Part shown: one piece after another, positions 1-9,941 of the stretch
How positions within the stretch are numbered: position 1 is the first letter of the stretch
How the letters are laid out: each line of letters opens with the position of its first letter
Origin: Stygiolobus caldivivus
GTDB lineage: Archaea > Thermoproteota > Thermoprotei_A > Sulfolobales > Sulfolobaceae
Assembly (NCBI RefSeq): GCF_019704315.1
Contig: NZ_AP024597.1
Span: 2,578,501 to 2,642,500, forward strand
Direction of reading: 5' to 3'
DNA: 64,000 nt
Notes under the pieces: model-generated
The model's input: only the letters and a program-made list of their open reading frames with translations
What the model was told of the DNA's origin: nothing
Databases searched by the model: none
Made by a program: the position numbers and the translations under genes

Positions 1-56
1 TTTTCATCTCTAACTTCATAGTAGATTCTTACCCCATTATCTAACGTTATGATCAA
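1..56 (-). CDS. N-terminal fragment of an unknown protein (possible alpha/beta-hydrolase)
   Basis: Only the first 18 codons lie in the window. Reading leftward from a TTG at 56, the frame gives MIITLDNGVRIYYEVRDE and runs off the edge. The TTG shares two bases with the pheT stop (TTGA overlap), the same coupling seen at many junctions here, so it is probably the next gene of the pheS-pheT transcript. The N-terminal pattern TLDNGVRIYYEV resembles the first strands of many alpha/beta-hydrolases, but 18 residues cannot settle the family. Confidence 0.35.
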   Translation of the reverse strand, partial: MIITLDNGVRIYYEVRDE

Positions 57-1684
57 AGGTTTTCACCTATGAGCCTATCGACGTATATTTCACTTATCAC
101 TATTGGGTACTCTATTCCAAGTTTTTCAAGCACTTGAGGGTGAACTTCACCTATAATTCCTACTACTTGTTCCTTATCTTTTATGATTTCAGCTGTTCTA
201 CCTTTGATGAGTAAAGGGTGTTCAGCTCTTCTGTACTCAAAAGATATATTAAGATTGTATAAGATTTGATGTATTCTAGATTGGAGGTCTTCAAAGCTTA
301 CTTTACTGTCCATAATAGAGTAGACGGCCCTTGTAGAGTTTAAATAACCAGTATCAGTATTACCCCTTATCACCGCATCTCCGATTTCAAACACCAGTAT
401 AGGCATTTTTGAATGTTGGTTCTGCTTTAAGAAATACAGTGTAGTAGGTATAAGAGAATTCCTGATTACTGTATAGTCAACAGTCACTGGGTTTACTATT
501 TTAACGTAATCACCTTCAATATCCCTATCGTTAGTGAGGACAAAAGTAAAGATCTCCGTGAACCCTGCTCCGATACTTAAATCCCTTATTTTTCTGGTTA
601 CAGTAGTTAATTTAGTAGCTGCGCCTAAACGTGTAAGTTTAAAACTTGAAGGTTCAAGGTTTTGATATCCTATCATCATCGCTACATCTTCTACTAGATC
701 GATTTGCGAAATTATATCTACTCTATAGGGAGGGATAATAACTTCTACCTCGTTACCTTGTACTTTACTTACATCGAATCTAGCCATCCTTAAGTATTCT
801 ATTACACTTTCAGTGGTTAGGTTTAACCCAATTTTTTTGCTAACATAATCTGAACTGATTTTCATTTTAGAGTGCTTCAGCTGCGGGTACCAAGTCTCAT
901 AGCTTTCAGAAAGGACCTTAACCAGTTCTATTTTTCCGCCCATCTCAGCTAAGTTTGTTGTAAGGATGTCTAACGTTGCACTTACAGCATCTAAAGAAGT
1001 ACCCGTAACATCAATGAATAAGTTTCTTGTAGATATCTCTAGCCGCGTTTTTTCAGAGTTTATTACGGGCGGTATGCTAAGGATACTACCATTATCTTCC
1101 ATAATTGCCGGTGTCCTCCCGTCCTTAACAGAAATAGTTCCGTATTGTTTTCCTTGTTCTGTACTCTCTAAAACTTCCTTCACAGTTAACTCTCTTTTTT
1201 CATTTAGCGGTGTAAATTTGTAATCCAACTGTACTTCTCTGTATACTATGTTTTTAGAGGTAATCTTATCTAGGTCATGGATCCCTATAGCTACCTTTTT
1301 CCTCTTTCTCCCTATAGTTATGTGAAGTTTTTCTTGGAATTGAATAAGTTCTTTTAAGGAATCTTCATCAAGATTTATTCCCCTTACTATCCCTGCTACT
1401 GCATAAGGCCTTGTCTCAACTTTTTCTACCTTAAGGCTATACTCTCCTTGTTTTACTTCATACTTTGCTTCTCCCAGTTCGATCTTCTTTAGTCCTTTAA
1501 TTGCCCTTATTATACCTGGTGTAGATAGGAGGTCGGGCCTATCGTTATTTATTTCGATTTCTAAATGGTCTTGGTCAACAGGTTTAACTTCAGATTTTAG
1601 GTTAAATAGTAAATCTTCCAGTTCATTCTCACTAATTTTCAGCTTATTTAGCAAGTCCCACTTGTAGACTATAATGTTAACCAC
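53..1684 (-). CDS. pheT: Phenylalanyl-tRNA synthetase beta subunit
   Basis: This 543-residue protein is the structural and editing subunit of the heterotetrameric PheRS, which charges tRNA-Phe in the cytoplasm. The length fits the compact archaeal/eukaryal-type beta chain, without the long bacterial extensions. Visible landmarks are the N-terminal ELEDLLFNLKSEVKP stretch, the B3/B4 editing-type region in the first half, the B5-like segment with IIPPYRVDIISQIDLVEDVAMMIGYQ, and the C-terminal class-II-like core. The start is GTG at 1684, six bases after the pheS stop, so the two subunits are co-transcribed and probably translationally coupled. The stop overlaps the start of the next partial gene. 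Identification is secure from sequence and from its pairing with pheS. Confidence 0.95.
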   Translation of the reverse strand: MVNIIVYKWDLLNKLKISENELEDLLFNLKSEVKPVDQDHLEIEINNDRPDLLSTPGIIRAIKGLKKIELGEAKYEVKQGEYSLKVEKVETRPYAVAGIVRGINLDEDSLKELIQFQEKLHITIGRKRKKVAIGIHDLDKITSKNIVYREVQLDYKFTPLNEKRELTVKEVLESTEQGKQYGTISVKDGRTPAIMEDNGSILSIPPVINSEKTRLEISTRNLFIDVTGTSLDAVSATLDILTTNLAEMGGKIELVKVLSESYETWYPQLKHSKMKISSDYVSKKIGLNLTTESVIEYLRMARFDVSKVQGNEVEVIIPPYRVDIISQIDLVEDVAMMIGYQNLEPSSFKLTRLGAATKLTTVTRKIRDLSIGAGFTEIFTFVLTNDRDIEGDYVKIVNPVTVDYTVIRNSLIPTTLYFLKQNQHSKMPILVFEIGDAVIRGNTDTGYLNSTRAVYSIMDSKVSFEDLQSRIHQILYNLNISFEYRRAEHPLLIKGRTAEIIKDKEQVVGIIGEVHPQVLEKLGIEYPIVISEIYVDRLIGENL

Positions 1685-1690
1685 AGCCTA

Positions 1691-3085
1691 TCAGCCCCTG
1701 AAATTTCTCAGAAAATCTACGTTATTTGCATATAATAATCTAATATCCTTGAGGCCGAATAAGAGCATAGCGAGGCGATCTATTCCTATACCCCAAGCCC
1801 CAGCATCACTATCTATACCTACGGCTTCAAGTATCTCGGGCCTCAGTAAACCTGCACCTGACATCTCTACCCAGCCCAAGCCTTCGATCTTTCCATATAC
1901 TTCCACGCTAGGTTCTGTGAACGGGAAGTAAGCTGGCTTAAATTTTATTTCCTTTATACCTATCTGATAAAAGATCTCCTTTAAGACTCCTAATAGATCC
2001 CTGAAGGCAAACCCGTTTTCTACTACAAGACCGTCTAGTTGGTGGAACTCAATTAAATGTGTAGCATCTATTGAATCAGGTCTGAACACTTTACCGATAG
2101 TGAAAGTCCTGATTGGTGGTCTAGGTCTACTACTTAAAACTCTGGAAGTTACTGCTGTAGTCTGGCTCCTTAAGACTAGCCTCAATGCAATGTTAGGTTC
2201 CCATTCATATTTCCAGCCCTTCTTATGCATTTCCTTTACCCTATTCATCAGCTCTAAGTCCTTTACCTCACCTTTACCCTCAATCATAAAACTGTCATGA
2301 ATTTCCCTAGCTGGGTGATCTTGTGCTTGGAAAAGCAAATCGAAATTATAAAACTCTAATTCCACATAATTTCCTTTAACTTCTGTAAATCCTAAGTTTA
2401 TCATTACATCCCTCAATTTTTCTAAAAATTCTTTAAAAAAGTGTTTTTTAGCAAGTGGGTAAAAGGGTGGTTCAGCCTCAACGTTATACTCTTTAATCGG
2501 TGCTTTTTCCCACTCATGGTTCTTTATGATATCAGTAGTGATATATGTAATAGGCTTTACGACCGTTATGTCCTCCCGTGCTAAACTAAGAATTAATGCA
2601 GTTTCTTGTTTTACGCTTATCAGTTTCCTTGCAAGTAACTGTTTATAGTTATTGTCGTTGATCTTTGAGGGGTCTCTAAGTAAGTCTACTTCAGGTGATT
2701 GGTAATCTTTAACCAGTGGTATTACTGAATCTTTTTCTATTTTTATAAGGTTTTTTCTCCTTGCCCAACCTAACGCTATTTCTAGTTCGTTCCCCATTAG
2801 CTCTTTTAGCTCACTAATTTTTCTGCTTTGGCCGTTTAGGGTTTTAATCAGAACATCTTCTGGCATTCCTCTCTGTAGCCTTAATTTTCCCTCGTCGGTC
2901 AGTTCGTACTTCGTTAATTTTTTTTCTTCTAGCCTTACGTACCCTTTCTCTTTCAGTAACTGTGAAAGACTATATATTGACGATAGAGGTATCCCTAGTG
3001 AATCGCTTATTTCTTCTGCTGTAGCCGACTTATTAGGTCTAGATTTTAAATATTCTACTATCTTAATCTCATTTTCGCTTAACAT
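1691..3085 (-). CDS. pheS: Phenylalanyl-tRNA synthetase alpha subunit
   Basis: The catalytic subunit of PheRS (464 aa) activates phenylalanine and transfers it to tRNA-Phe. Residues 1-80 form a winged-helix tRNA-binding extension (SATAEEISDSLGIPLSSIYSL), as in archaeal and eukaryotic alpha chains. The class II core follows: motif 2 around RTFTIGKVFRPDSIDATH with the FHQLDG strand, and motif 3 as GIGIDRLAMLLFGL near residue 440. The ATG at 3085 directly follows the TAA of the upstream hydrolase gene (TAAATG), so hydrolase, pheS and pheT probably form one minus-strand unit. No unusual residues seen. Confidence 0.96.
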   Translation of the reverse strand: MLSENEIKIVEYLKSRPNKSATAEEISDSLGIPLSSIYSLSQLLKEKGYVRLEEKKLTKYELTDEGKLRLQRGMPEDVLIKTLNGQSRKISELKELMGNELEIALGWARRKNLIKIEKDSVIPLVKDYQSPEVDLLRDPSKINDNNYKQLLARKLISVKQETALILSLAREDITVVKPITYITTDIIKNHEWEKAPIKEYNVEAEPPFYPLAKKHFFKEFLEKLRDVMINLGFTEVKGNYVELEFYNFDLLFQAQDHPAREIHDSFMIEGKGEVKDLELMNRVKEMHKKGWKYEWEPNIALRLVLRSQTTAVTSRVLSSRPRPPIRTFTIGKVFRPDSIDATHLIEFHQLDGLVVENGFAFRDLLGVLKEIFYQIGIKEIKFKPAYFPFTEPSVEVYGKIEGLGWVEMSGAGLLRPEILEAVGIDSDAGAWGIGIDRLAMLLFGLKDIRLLYANNVDFLRNFRG

Positions 3086-3769
3086 TTATAGTTCCACGCT
3101 CTGTCCAGGCTGAAGTACTAATGCTTTGTACCCTCTTTTGCTTACTTCTTGGACAAATTCGTCAGGATTTACTTTAATTAGGTCCCAAGTATTGTAGTGG
3201 ATAGGTATAGCGTATCTTTTAGGTCTCAGCATTTCAACTGCAATACCAGCTTGTTGAGGATCCATGGTAAACCTACCTCCTATGGGTAGTAACACATAAT
3301 CCGGTTTAAACAGTTCTCCGATTAACTTCATATCCTCAAAGAGCCCAGTATCTCCTGCATGATACAATGTTACTCCATCTCCATTTATAACGACTCCAGT
3401 TGGATCGCTATGTTCACTTGAATGGACGGCTTTAGTTAGAGCTAATTTTATCCCATCGAAAGATATATACCCTCCTACGTTAGCCGGGATGAATTTTTCC
3501 CAATCAATCTTAAACTCGTTCGCCAAATATGCCTCAAGGTCGTATGTAGCAAAAATTTTTGCCTTAGGGTTCATTTTCATGAGTTCAACGGTATCTCCCA
3601 AGTGGTCGTAGTGGTCATGTGTAACTACTATTAAATCTAAGTTATTATCGAAGTAATTCAATCTCACAGGGGATAGGGGGTTATCTTTTATCATTGGGTC
3701 TACAATAATATGTTTACCACTAATATTCAATTCAACCGCTGCGTGCCCTAACCATCGTAGTTGTGGCAT
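3086..3769 (-). CDS. UPF0173-type metal-dependent hydrolase (metallo-beta-lactamase fold)
   Basis: A 227-residue cytoplasmic MBL-fold protein of the UPF0173 (YtkL/RNase Z-like) group. The zinc signature is [10 protein letters not shown] with H51, H53, D55 and H56; further ligands are probably the His in [11 protein letters not shown], the Asp in HAGDTG and the His in [10 protein letters not shown]. The substrate of this family is unknown. It is the first gene of the minus-strand unit leading into pheS, with no spacer, but nothing in the sequence ties it to tRNA charging. Its ATG is 52 nt from the divergent map gene, so both promoters share this short gap. Confidence 0.85.
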   Translation of the reverse strand: MPQLRWLGHAAVELNISGKHIIVDPMIKDNPLSPVRLNYFDNNLDLIVVTHDHYDHLGDTVELMKMNPKAKIFATYDLEAYLANEFKIDWEKFIPANVGGYISFDGIKLALTKAVHSSEHSDPTGVVINGDGVTLYHAGDTGLFEDMKLIGELFKPDYVLLPIGGRFTMDPQQAGIAVEMLRPKRYAIPIHYNTWDLIKVNPDEFVQEVSKRGYKALVLQPGQSVEL

Positions 3770-3821
3770 AATAGAATATTTCTAAGCTAAAAATTAAAAC
3801 TTCCTTTCTTTATATAACCTC

Positions 3822-4715
3822 ATGAATGAGGAGGTTATAGAAATAATTAGAAAAGCTGGGAAAATAGCTGCTAAGGCAAGAGAAGAAGGAGCTAAACTAA
3901 TTAAACCGGGAGTAAAGGTAATAGACGTATGTGAGACAGTAGAAAAAATAATAATCGAGAACGGCGCATTTCCAGCATTTCCTTGTAATCTCTCTATAAA
4001 TAATGAAGCTGCCCATTATAGTCCGGTCATAGGGGATCTAAAAGTAATCCCAGAAAACGCAGTAGTGAAACTAGACCTGGGTGCCCATATAGATGGGTAT
4101 ATTACGGATACTGCCCTTACTGTGGCTTTGGATCCTAAGTATGAAAAGCTTGCTGAGGCTTCAAAGGTAGCACTAGATAAGGCAATAGAAACTATAAGGT
4201 CAGGAGTAGATATAGGTGAAATAGGGAAGGTTATAGAACGGACTATAAAAAGTTATGGATATAAACCTGTAGCGAATTTAGGTGGGCACTTAATTAGGCG
4301 TTATGAATTACACGCTGGAATTTTTATTCCAAATGTTTATGAAAGGGGAATGGGAAGAATAATTGAAGATAATACATACGCCATTGAACCATTCGCTACT
4401 GATGGAGGGGGTAAAGTAATTGAAGGAAAAGAGATTACAATTTATGCAGTAAGGACTACGGATATTAAGGGTCTTTCTGATGAAGAGAAAGATTTTCTTA
4501 TGAAAATTTATGAAAAAGTAAATAAGAATCCTTTTAGCGAACGTTGGTTTGCAAATCTAGGAGAAGCTGAATACGTAAAACAGATGATAAAAACTTTAAT
4601 GAGGAAAGGAGCTATTAGGGGATACCCCATACTTCTTGAGGTGAAAAAGGGGTTTGTGTCCCAGTTTGAACACACAGTCTTAGTTACTAGGGATGGCGTG
4701 GAAGTAATAACTTAA
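3822..4715 (+). CDS. map: Methionine aminopeptidase, type II
   Basis: Removes the initiator methionine from nascent proteins. The 297-aa length and the helical insertion in the C-terminal half are typical of archaeal type II enzymes. The five metal ligands can be placed by comparison with the Pyrococcus enzyme: D85 and D96 ([13 protein letters not shown]), H156 (NLGGHLI), E189 (YAIEPFA) and the Glu of QFEHTVLV near the C-terminus; the substrate-binding His is in the AAHYS segment. The ATG at 3822 is preceded by TATATAA only 6-11 nt upstream, too close for a box A at -26, so the real box A is more likely the A/T-rich stretch around 3788-3800. The gene is divergent from the UPF0173 hydrolase. 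Confidence 0.95.
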   Translation: MNEEVIEIIRKAGKIAAKAREEGAKLIKPGVKVIDVCETVEKIIIENGAFPAFPCNLSINNEAAHYSPVIGDLKVIPENAVVKLDLGAHIDGYITDTALTVALDPKYEKLAEASKVALDKAIETIRSGVDIGEIGKVIERTIKSYGYKPVANLGGHLIRRYELHAGIFIPNVYERGMGRIIEDNTYAIEPFATDGGGKVIEGKEITIYAVRTTDIKGLSDEEKDFLMKIYEKVNKNPFSERWFANLGEAEYVKQMIKTLMRKGAIRGYPILLEVKKGFVSQFEHTVLVTRDGVEVIT

Positions 4716-4762
4716 TAAAAAATTATTAGCCCTCATGTTTATAAAAATAAAGTGATGGGATA

Positions 4763-5908
4763 ATGTTAGACGTAGTTGAGATAATAGCATTAGCTCAGTC
4801 AGCTCCATCTGGACAGATAAATAGTGCTTACTATTTTCTAGCGTATATCATATTCTTTGGACTCATAGCTCTTATGTCTCTGCCTGGGTTCCAACAAAGA
4901 ATGTATATATACTTTGCATCTAGAGAAATAGAGAATGGACTGGCTAAAATAGAGAAATCTCTAAATGCAGCAAAAAGTAAGACTAAACAGCTCTTAGAGA
5001 AACAAGGAGCACCAAACCCTGACGAGCTAACAAAGAGGTTTGCTGATATGTTTACAATAGACCCAGTTAATGTAGAGCCGACGGATATAATAAGTAGGAT
5101 GAGGTTGCTAATACGTACAAGTGAGGATAGAATTAAGGGTATTATAATGACTACTTTACCAAATGTTGATCCAGTAACTAGGAGTAAGATAGAAGTATCT
5201 GCTGAAATAATAAACGCTCTAAATACGATACATAAAGTTATAAGGCACTATTTGCTGATGGGTAAGAAACTAAATAGCTACTTTATTCTAATCCAGTTAC
5301 AAAGTATAGTCCCTATGCTAGTAAAGATGGCTGAAGCTTATGAGAAAGCACAAGATACTTTCATTCAAGGTGTCCCCGTAGGGGATTCCCTAGGTCCTTT
5401 AGTTGCATCGAGGTTTCTAATGTCGATCCCAGAGAAATGGTCACCCAGTAGAGAAGTAGTTGCTGGAGAGACTGTATTTGAAGGAAGAAAACTTATTGTG
5501 GTGAAAGCTGAAGGGCCCATGGCAACTGTGGGTACACCCGGAGAAGCTGTTGAAAATATAGTGGAGAGGGAACACGGAAAGGTATCGAGAATAATTACAG
5601 TAGATGCAGCTGCGAAATTAGAAGGTGAGAATACAGGCGAGATAGCTGAAGGTACCGGAGTAGCCATGGGCGATCCGGGTCCAGAAAAGATAGCAATAGA
5701 AAGGGCTGCTGTAAAGTACAATATTCCTATTGATGCCGTGATTGTTAAAATGAGCTTAGAAGAGGCTATAACGTCTATGCCTCAGGAAGTTTATGAAGCA
5801 GCTGATAAAGTTGTCGAAATGGTTAAGAAACTGATACTAGAAAGGACTAAGCCTGGAGATACTGTAGTATTAATAGGCGTAGGGAACACTGTAGGTGTAG
5901 CTCAATGA
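4763..5908 (+). CDS. DUF1512 family archaeal membrane-anchored protein
   Basis: A 381-residue protein restricted, as far as I know, to archaea (DUF1512). A short N-terminal segment is followed by one transmembrane helix at about residues 24-45 ([17 protein letters not shown]); a long helical, charged region follows, then a globular C-terminal domain rich in Gly/Val with a [11 protein letters not shown] end. No catalytic motif is recognised and its function is unknown. It is followed with a 4-nt ATGA overlap by a zinc-ribbon protein, so the two are probably co-translated. The family name is from memory of the sequence pattern; the membrane topology is read directly. Confidence 0.7.
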   Translation: MLDVVEIIALAQSAPSGQINSAYYFLAYIIFFGLIALMSLPGFQQRMYIYFASREIENGLAKIEKSLNAAKSKTKQLLEKQGAPNPDELTKRFADMFTIDPVNVEPTDIISRMRLLIRTSEDRIKGIIMTTLPNVDPVTRSKIEVSAEIINALNTIHKVIRHYLLMGKKLNSYFILIQLQSIVPMLVKMAEAYEKAQDTFIQGVPVGDSLGPLVASRFLMSIPEKWSPSREVVAGETVFEGRKLIVVKAEGPMATVGTPGEAVENIVEREHGKVSRIITVDAAAKLEGENTGEIAEGTGVAMGDPGPEKIAIERAAVKYNIPIDAVIVKMSLEEAITSMPQEVYEAADKVVEMVKKLILERTKPGDTVVLIGVGNTVGVAQ

Positions 5909-6105
5909 GCCAAAACCAACAGCAACAACAAAAACCTATAATTACTGTTTTAAAATGTTTGAAGTGCGGTTACACTACAGAAAGGCCATTTAGAGAAGGG
6001 GATTTCATTCCGAAGATAGAAGGTACATGCCCTAAGGACGGGGCTCCTCTTTTTATTTGGGGGATATACGCAAAGTCTAATCAGCAACAACAAAAGAACA
6101 AATAG
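5905..6105 (+). CDS. Small zinc-ribbon protein
   Basis: A 66-residue protein with glutamine-rich ends (QQQQQ near residue 5, QQQQ near residue 60) around a compact zinc ribbon: CLKCG at about residue 18 and a second half with a single Cys in GTCPKDG followed by GAPLFIWG. The second knuckle has one Cys and an Asp where CPxC would be expected, so metal binding may use three Cys plus another ligand, or be weak. The start overlaps the DUF1512 stop (ATGA). Function unknown; the coupling suggests a partner of the membrane protein. Confidence 0.75.
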   Translation: MSQNQQQQQKPIITVLKCLKCGYTTERPFREGDFIPKIEGTCPKDGAPLFIWGIYAKSNQQQQKNK

Positions 6106-6124
6106 CGCGTATTAAATCAGATAC

Positions 6125-6134
6125 TTTTTTAAGC
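6125..6134 (+). promoter_or_regulatory. Box A (TATA) of the 5S rRNA promoter
   Basis: CTTTTTTAAGC centred near 6129 lies 26 nt before the predicted 5S 5' end at 6155, the standard archaeal box A spacing. The TTTTTAAGC form is typical of stable-RNA promoters in Sulfolobales. Inferred from spacing only. Confidence 0.7.
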
Positions 6135-6154
6135 TATGAAAGATTAATAGTGAT

Positions 6155-6281
6155 TGCCCACCCGGCCATAGTGGGCGGGCAACACCCGGACTCGTCTCGA
6201 ACCCGGAAGTTAAGCCGCCCACGTCAGAAGGGCCGTGGGATCCGCGAGGACCCGCAGCCCTTCTGAGCTGGGATGGGCATT
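6155..6281 (+). rRNA. rrf: 5S ribosomal RNA
   Basis: A 127-nt GC-rich island in an AT-rich setting with the conserved archaeal 5S blocks: GAACCCGGAAGTTAAGCC near 6199 and GAGCTGGGATGGGC at the 3' end. Helix I closes between TGCCCA (6155-6160) and TGGGCA (6274-6279), all six pairs Watson-Crick. It is not next to 16S/23S genes, which is the usual unlinked arrangement in Sulfolobales. A T-run at 6283-6288 probably ends the transcript. The exact ends are uncertain by one or two bases. Confidence 0.97.
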
Positions 6282-6315
6282 CATTTTTAATACTTTTAAA
6301 TTACGTTTTATACTA

Positions 6316-7503
6316 ATGAAAAAAGTGTTTGATGAAGTTCACGGCTATATAACCTTGAATGACCTTGAAACCAAGATAGTGGACTCACCTATTTTTCAAA
6401 GGTTACGAAGGATAAAACAAACTAGTCTTGCCTACCTTGTTTACCCTGGTGCTATGCATACACGCTTTAGCCATTCTCTAGGGAGTTTCCACTTATCACA
6501 AAAAATTGGTGAAAAGTTAAGGCAGAACGGTATTCTGACGGATGAGGAACTCAGTGTCTTACGTATATCATCATTACTACATGATATAGGCCAATTTCCC
6601 TTTAGTCATGCAATAGAACCCCTTTATCTACAATATAATATAAGTAATAAAGTGCTCAGGAGTGAAATAATACGTAATGACGCTGAGTTAGAAGAAATTT
6701 TTGAAGAGTATTCAGTTAATACTGACAAGATCCTAGAGATATACAATGGCGAAAATACTTTTTCTAGCATTATAGATAGCGATGTAGATGTAGATCGTAT
6801 GGACTATTTAATAAGGGATTCAAGACACACCGGTGTCCAATTAGGAAATTTAGACTTAGATAGACTAATAGATACCATTAGTTATGGAGAAGATAATAAC
6901 ATATTAGTACTAGAGAAAGGTCTCTATAGCCTAGAAAATTTTTACATCTCTCGACTTCATATGTATCAAGCTGTTTATTATCATAAGACTATTTTGGGTT
7001 ATGAGTTGTATTTAAGAAATATATATAAGCAGATAGTCGATATTTGCTGCTCGGAATTATTTGATGAAAAATATATAAAGAAGAGTGTGAATGATGGTTC
7101 TATAGCTTATTGGGACGATGAATGGATTTTCTCAAAACTATATGAGGTTTTATCTGACTATAACATTTCAGACAATCTAAAAATGCAAGTGAAAAACTTT
7201 CTCAATAGAAATGGACCTAAAGTAGTATTTGAAGAGGTTTCGTTTGATAAGTTAACTACACCGCTTGAAGAGTTGGTTGGTAAGCTTGAAAGGTATGGAA
7301 TTCCTAGAGAAGCCATATTTCCATTTGAAGAGAAAATAAAGATCATTGATAAAAATAAGATAAAAGTCTTCTCTAAGGGGAAATATAAAATGCTCAAAGA
7401 CTTTTCAAATACATTACTTAACGTAGTACCTGAGTATATAAATATTAGCAGGATCTACGTTGACTATAAATTTGTTAATAGGGCAAGGGATCTATTGAGT
7501 TGA
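6316..7503 (+). CDS. HD-domain phosphohydrolase (SAMHD1/dGTPase-like)
   Basis: A 395-residue metal-dependent phosphohydrolase of the HD superfamily. The ligand set is readable: H53 in [10 protein letters not shown]89-D90 in LLHDIGQ, a conserved SHAIE block (H98), and the Asp in [13 protein letters not shown] near 156-163. This order matches dNTP triphosphohydrolases related to SAMHD1, so hydrolysis of (d)NTPs is the best guess, not shown. The frame stays open upstream into the 5S gene, but the ATG at 6316 is the sensible start because anything earlier would translate 5S rRNA. Its stop overlaps the TTG of the phosphoglycolate phosphatase (TTGA). Confidence 0.85.
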   Translation: MKKVFDEVHGYITLNDLETKIVDSPIFQRLRRIKQTSLAYLVYPGAMHTRFSHSLGSFHLSQKIGEKLRQNGILTDEELSVLRISSLLHDIGQFPFSHAIEPLYLQYNISNKVLRSEIIRNDAELEEIFEEYSVNTDKILEIYNGENTFSSIIDSDVDVDRMDYLIRDSRHTGVQLGNLDLDRLIDTISYGEDNNILVLEKGLYSLENFYISRLHMYQAVYYHKTILGYELYLRNIYKQIVDICCSELFDEKYIKKSVNDGSIAYWDDEWIFSKLYEVLSDYNISDNLKMQVKNFLNRNGPKVVFEEVSFDKLTTPLEELVGKLERYGIPREAIFPFEEKIKIIDKNKIKVFSKGKYKMLKDFSNTLLNVVPEYINISRIYVDYKFVNRARDLLS

Positions 7504-8198
7504 GACTCATACTGGTAGACGTAGATGGAACTTTAACATTAGATAGGGATACGTATCTCCTAGAGTTAGATGCTATAAAAGCTTTAAGGGAGATCCAGAA
7601 AAGTGGGTTTAAAGTGGGTATTGTTAGCGGTAATTCTTATCCGGTACTAAGAGCGCTCTATACCTATCTAGGTTTTAATGGGGGGATAGTGGCTGAAAAC
7701 GGATGCGTAGTGTATTATGAAAAACTATATGAAGTGTGCGAGAAAATAAATAAAGATTTAATAGCTGAATTTGAAAGATTATTTAACGTAAAAGGAAGCT
7801 GGCAAAACGTGTACAAATGTTGCGATTTGACGTTTACTCCTCCTTATCTGACTAATGAAATGGTAAAGTGGGCGAAAGGTAGAGGTCTGTATATTAGAAC
7901 TAGTGGTTATGCGATACATGTTTCTAAGTCTAAAAAGGGAAAGGGAGATGGAGTGAGGTTCTTAATCTCCCTTTTAGGTGTGAGTAAAGGTGATGTAATA
8001 GGCATAGGGGATTCTAGCACAGATATAGAGTTTTTGGAAGAGGTAGGTTTTAAGGTAGTGGTAGGAAATGGAGAAGAGGAAGTAAAAAAATTAGGAAACT
8101 ATATAACTAGGGAGAAAAGTGGAAAAGGAGTAGTGGAGTTTGTGAATAAATTAATTAAAGGTGATATAGATGGAGGAATTAGAGGAGCTGGTATATAA
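7500..8198 (+). CDS. Phosphoglycolate phosphatase, archaeal type
   Basis: A 232-residue HAD-superfamily phosphatase of the archaeal phosphoglycolate phosphatase/TA0175 group (Cof-type, subclass IIB). Motif I is VDVDGTLT (nucleophile Asp near residue 7), motif II is VSGNS, motif III the Lys in [10 protein letters not shown], and motif [13 protein letters not shown]. It would dephosphorylate 2-phosphoglycolate or a related small phosphoester. It starts with TTG overlapping the HD gene stop and overlaps gltX by 29 nt, so the three genes appear to form one coupled operon. Confidence 0.88.
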   Translation: MRLILVDVDGTLTLDRDTYLLELDAIKALREIQKSGFKVGIVSGNSYPVLRALYTYLGFNGGIVAENGCVVYYEKLYEVCEKINKDLIAEFERLFNVKGSWQNVYKCCDLTFTPPYLTNEMVKWAKGRGLYIRTSGYAIHVSKSKKGKGDGVRFLISLLGVSKGDVIGIGDSSTDIEFLEEVGFKVVVGNGEEEVKKLGNYITREKSGKGVVEFVNKLIKGDIDGGIRGAGI

Positions 8199-9879
8199 AT
8201 ATGCATTACAAAACGCAGTAAAACATGATGGTAAAGCTAATGTAAACGCCGTAGTTAGTAAAATCTTTTCGGAAAGAGGAGATTTGAGGTCTAGAGCCAA
8301 GGAGATCGTCGAACTAACTAAGAAAATAGTGGATAAGGTAAATTCGATGAGTATTAACGACCAGATAAACGAGCTTAAGGAAAAATACCCAGAGATGCTT
8401 GAGGAAAAAAAGAAAGAGGAAACAGTAAAGAAAACGCTCCCGCCAATTTCAGTTAAAGGGTCACTAGTTACGCGATTTGCTCCTAACCCGGACGGTCCGT
8501 TACATTTAGGAAACGCTAGGGCTGCAATAATTTCCTATCAGTACGCCTCGATGTATAATGGGAAATTTATCCTCAGGTTTGATGATACTGACCCTAAGGT
8601 AAAGAAACCTATTAGAGAGGCTTATGATTGGATAAGGGAAGACTTAAAATGGCTAGGCATAAAGTGGGACTTAGAAGTTAGAGCCTCAGCTCGTTTAGAG
8701 ATTTATTATAAATATGCTAGGGAACTTATTCAGAAAGGACATGCTTATGTAGACACGTGTAAAGAAGAGGAGTTTAAGGAGAAGAGGGATAAGGGCGAAC
8801 CTTGCCCTAACAGGCTGAGAGATGCTTCCTATAATCTTGATTTATTCGAGAAAATGTTACAAGGTGAATTTAAAGAGGGAGAGGCTGTAGTTAGGTTAAA
8901 GACAGATCTAACCCTACCAGATCCGTCCCAAAGGGACTGGGTATTGCTTAGGATTATAGATGTAAAAGCTAATCCTCATCCTATTGAAGGTGATAAATAC
9001 TGGTTATGGCCTACCTATAATTTTGCCAGTGCGATAGATGACCACGAGCTTGGTATAACACATATTTTTAGGGGGAAAGAACATGCAGTTAACGCAGAAA
9101 AACAGAAATGGGTATATAACTACCTGAGATGGACCTACCCTGAAGTCCATGAATTCGGTAGGCTCAAACTAGAAGGATTTATGATGAGTAAATCTAAGAT
9201 TAGAACAGCATTAGATAGAGGATCTGGTATAGATGACCCGCGGCTACCTACACTAGCAGGGCTAAGGAGGAGAGGTATTTTACCTGATACTGTGAAAGAA
9301 ATAATCATTACGGTAGGTCTTAAAGTTACTGATGCCACTATAAGTTTTGATAATATAGCTTCTATAAATAGGAAAAAGCTGGATCTAACAGCTAAGAGGC
9401 TGATGTTTGTCCCCAGCCCTAGGGAGTTTGAAATCGAATTACCAGATAAAATGACCGCTAAGATCCCATATCACCCTTCAGACCCGTCAAATTATCGTGA
9501 AATTACTGTAAGTCCCCACGATAAGGTAGTGATCGATTCTGAAGACGCCAAAGAAAAAGTCCTCAGGTTAATGGAGCTCTGTAACGTGGTAGTTGAAGGT
9601 GATAGACTAATCTATCACAGTAGGAGTGTTGAGGATGCTAGGAAAATAAATGCTAAAATTGTACAATGGACTAAGAAGAGCGAAGCTGTGGATATAGTAG
9701 TTTATATTGCGGATCCTAATTCAGGGATAAGAGAAATTCATGGGTTAGGAGAAAAATCAATAGCCCAGCTTAGAGAGAATGATATAGTCCAGTTTATTAG
9801 GTTTGGTTTCGTTAGAGTAGATAAGAAGGAGGAAGAAGGTAATAGAGTAAAAATTCATGCTATATTTTCACATGAGTAA
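8170..9879 (+). CDS. gltX: Glutamyl-tRNA synthetase
   Basis: A class I synthetase (569 aa) of the archaeal/eukaryotic GluRS type. The HIGH-like motif is [10 protein letters not shown], preceded by [10 protein letters not shown]; the KMSKS-like motif is [10 protein letters not shown]. Residues 1-95 form the helical N-terminal extension and the C-terminal part is the all-beta, GlnRS-like anticodon-binding domain, as expected outside bacteria. In organisms without GlnRS it may also mischarge tRNA-Gln for later amidation; I cannot see the amidotransferase here. The ATG at 8170 lies inside the preceding gene. Identification is secure. Confidence 0.96.
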   Translation: MEELEELVYKYALQNAVKHDGKANVNAVVSKIFSERGDLRSRAKEIVELTKKIVDKVNSMSINDQINELKEKYPEMLEEKKKEETVKKTLPPISVKGSLVTRFAPNPDGPLHLGNARAAIISYQYASMYNGKFILRFDDTDPKVKKPIREAYDWIREDLKWLGIKWDLEVRASARLEIYYKYARELIQKGHAYVDTCKEEEFKEKRDKGEPCPNRLRDASYNLDLFEKMLQGEFKEGEAVVRLKTDLTLPDPSQRDWVLLRIIDVKANPHPIEGDKYWLWPTYNFASAIDDHELGITHIFRGKEHAVNAEKQKWVYNYLRWTYPEVHEFGRLKLEGFMMSKSKIRTALDRGSGIDDPRLPTLAGLRRRGILPDTVKEIIITVGLKVTDATISFDNIASINRKKLDLTAKRLMFVPSPREFEIELPDKMTAKIPYHPSDPSNYREITVSPHDKVVIDSEDAKEKVLRLMELCNVVVEGDRLIYHSRSVEDARKINAKIVQWTKKSEAVDIVVYIADPNSGIREIHGLGEKSIAQLRENDIVQFIRFGFVRVDKKEEEGNRVKIHAIFSHE

Positions 9880-9880
9880 G

Positions 9881-9890
9881 TTTTTTAACC
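9881..9890 (+). promoter_or_regulatory. Box A of the eL8/L7Ae gene
   Basis: TTTTTTAACC centred near 9885, just after the gltX stop. Adding 26 nt places the transcript start at about 9911, i.e. a leader of roughly 31 nt before the ATG at 9942. The predicted start falls exactly at the base of the kink-turn-like element. Confidence 0.6.
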
Positions 9891-9911
9891 TATTAGAAGT
9901 CATAACTTATT

Positions 9912-9941
9912 GCGTGACGAGCTTAGGAGGAGGATGAACGC
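9912..9941 (+). promoter_or_regulatory. Kink-turn-like leader with embedded ribosome-binding site (putative L7Ae autoregulatory site)
   Basis: The leader can fold as a kink-turn: stem GCGT (9912-9915) with ACGC (9938-9941), a 3-nt bulge GAC (9916-9918), then GA (9919-9920) opposite GA (9936-9937) for the tandem sheared pairs. The far stem is weak. The purine run AGGAGGAGG (9925-9933), a strong Shine-Dalgarno sequence, sits in the apical part and would be affected by folding. L7Ae binds kink-turns, and control of its own mRNA through such a leader has been reported in archaea. The fold here is read by eye. Confidence 0.6.

Noticed and set aside
6235-6315. N-terminal extension of the HD gene starting within the 5S rRNA
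   Set aside because: The codons would be 5S rRNA sequence and the resulting residues are not family-like; ATG 6316 starts the conserved protein.
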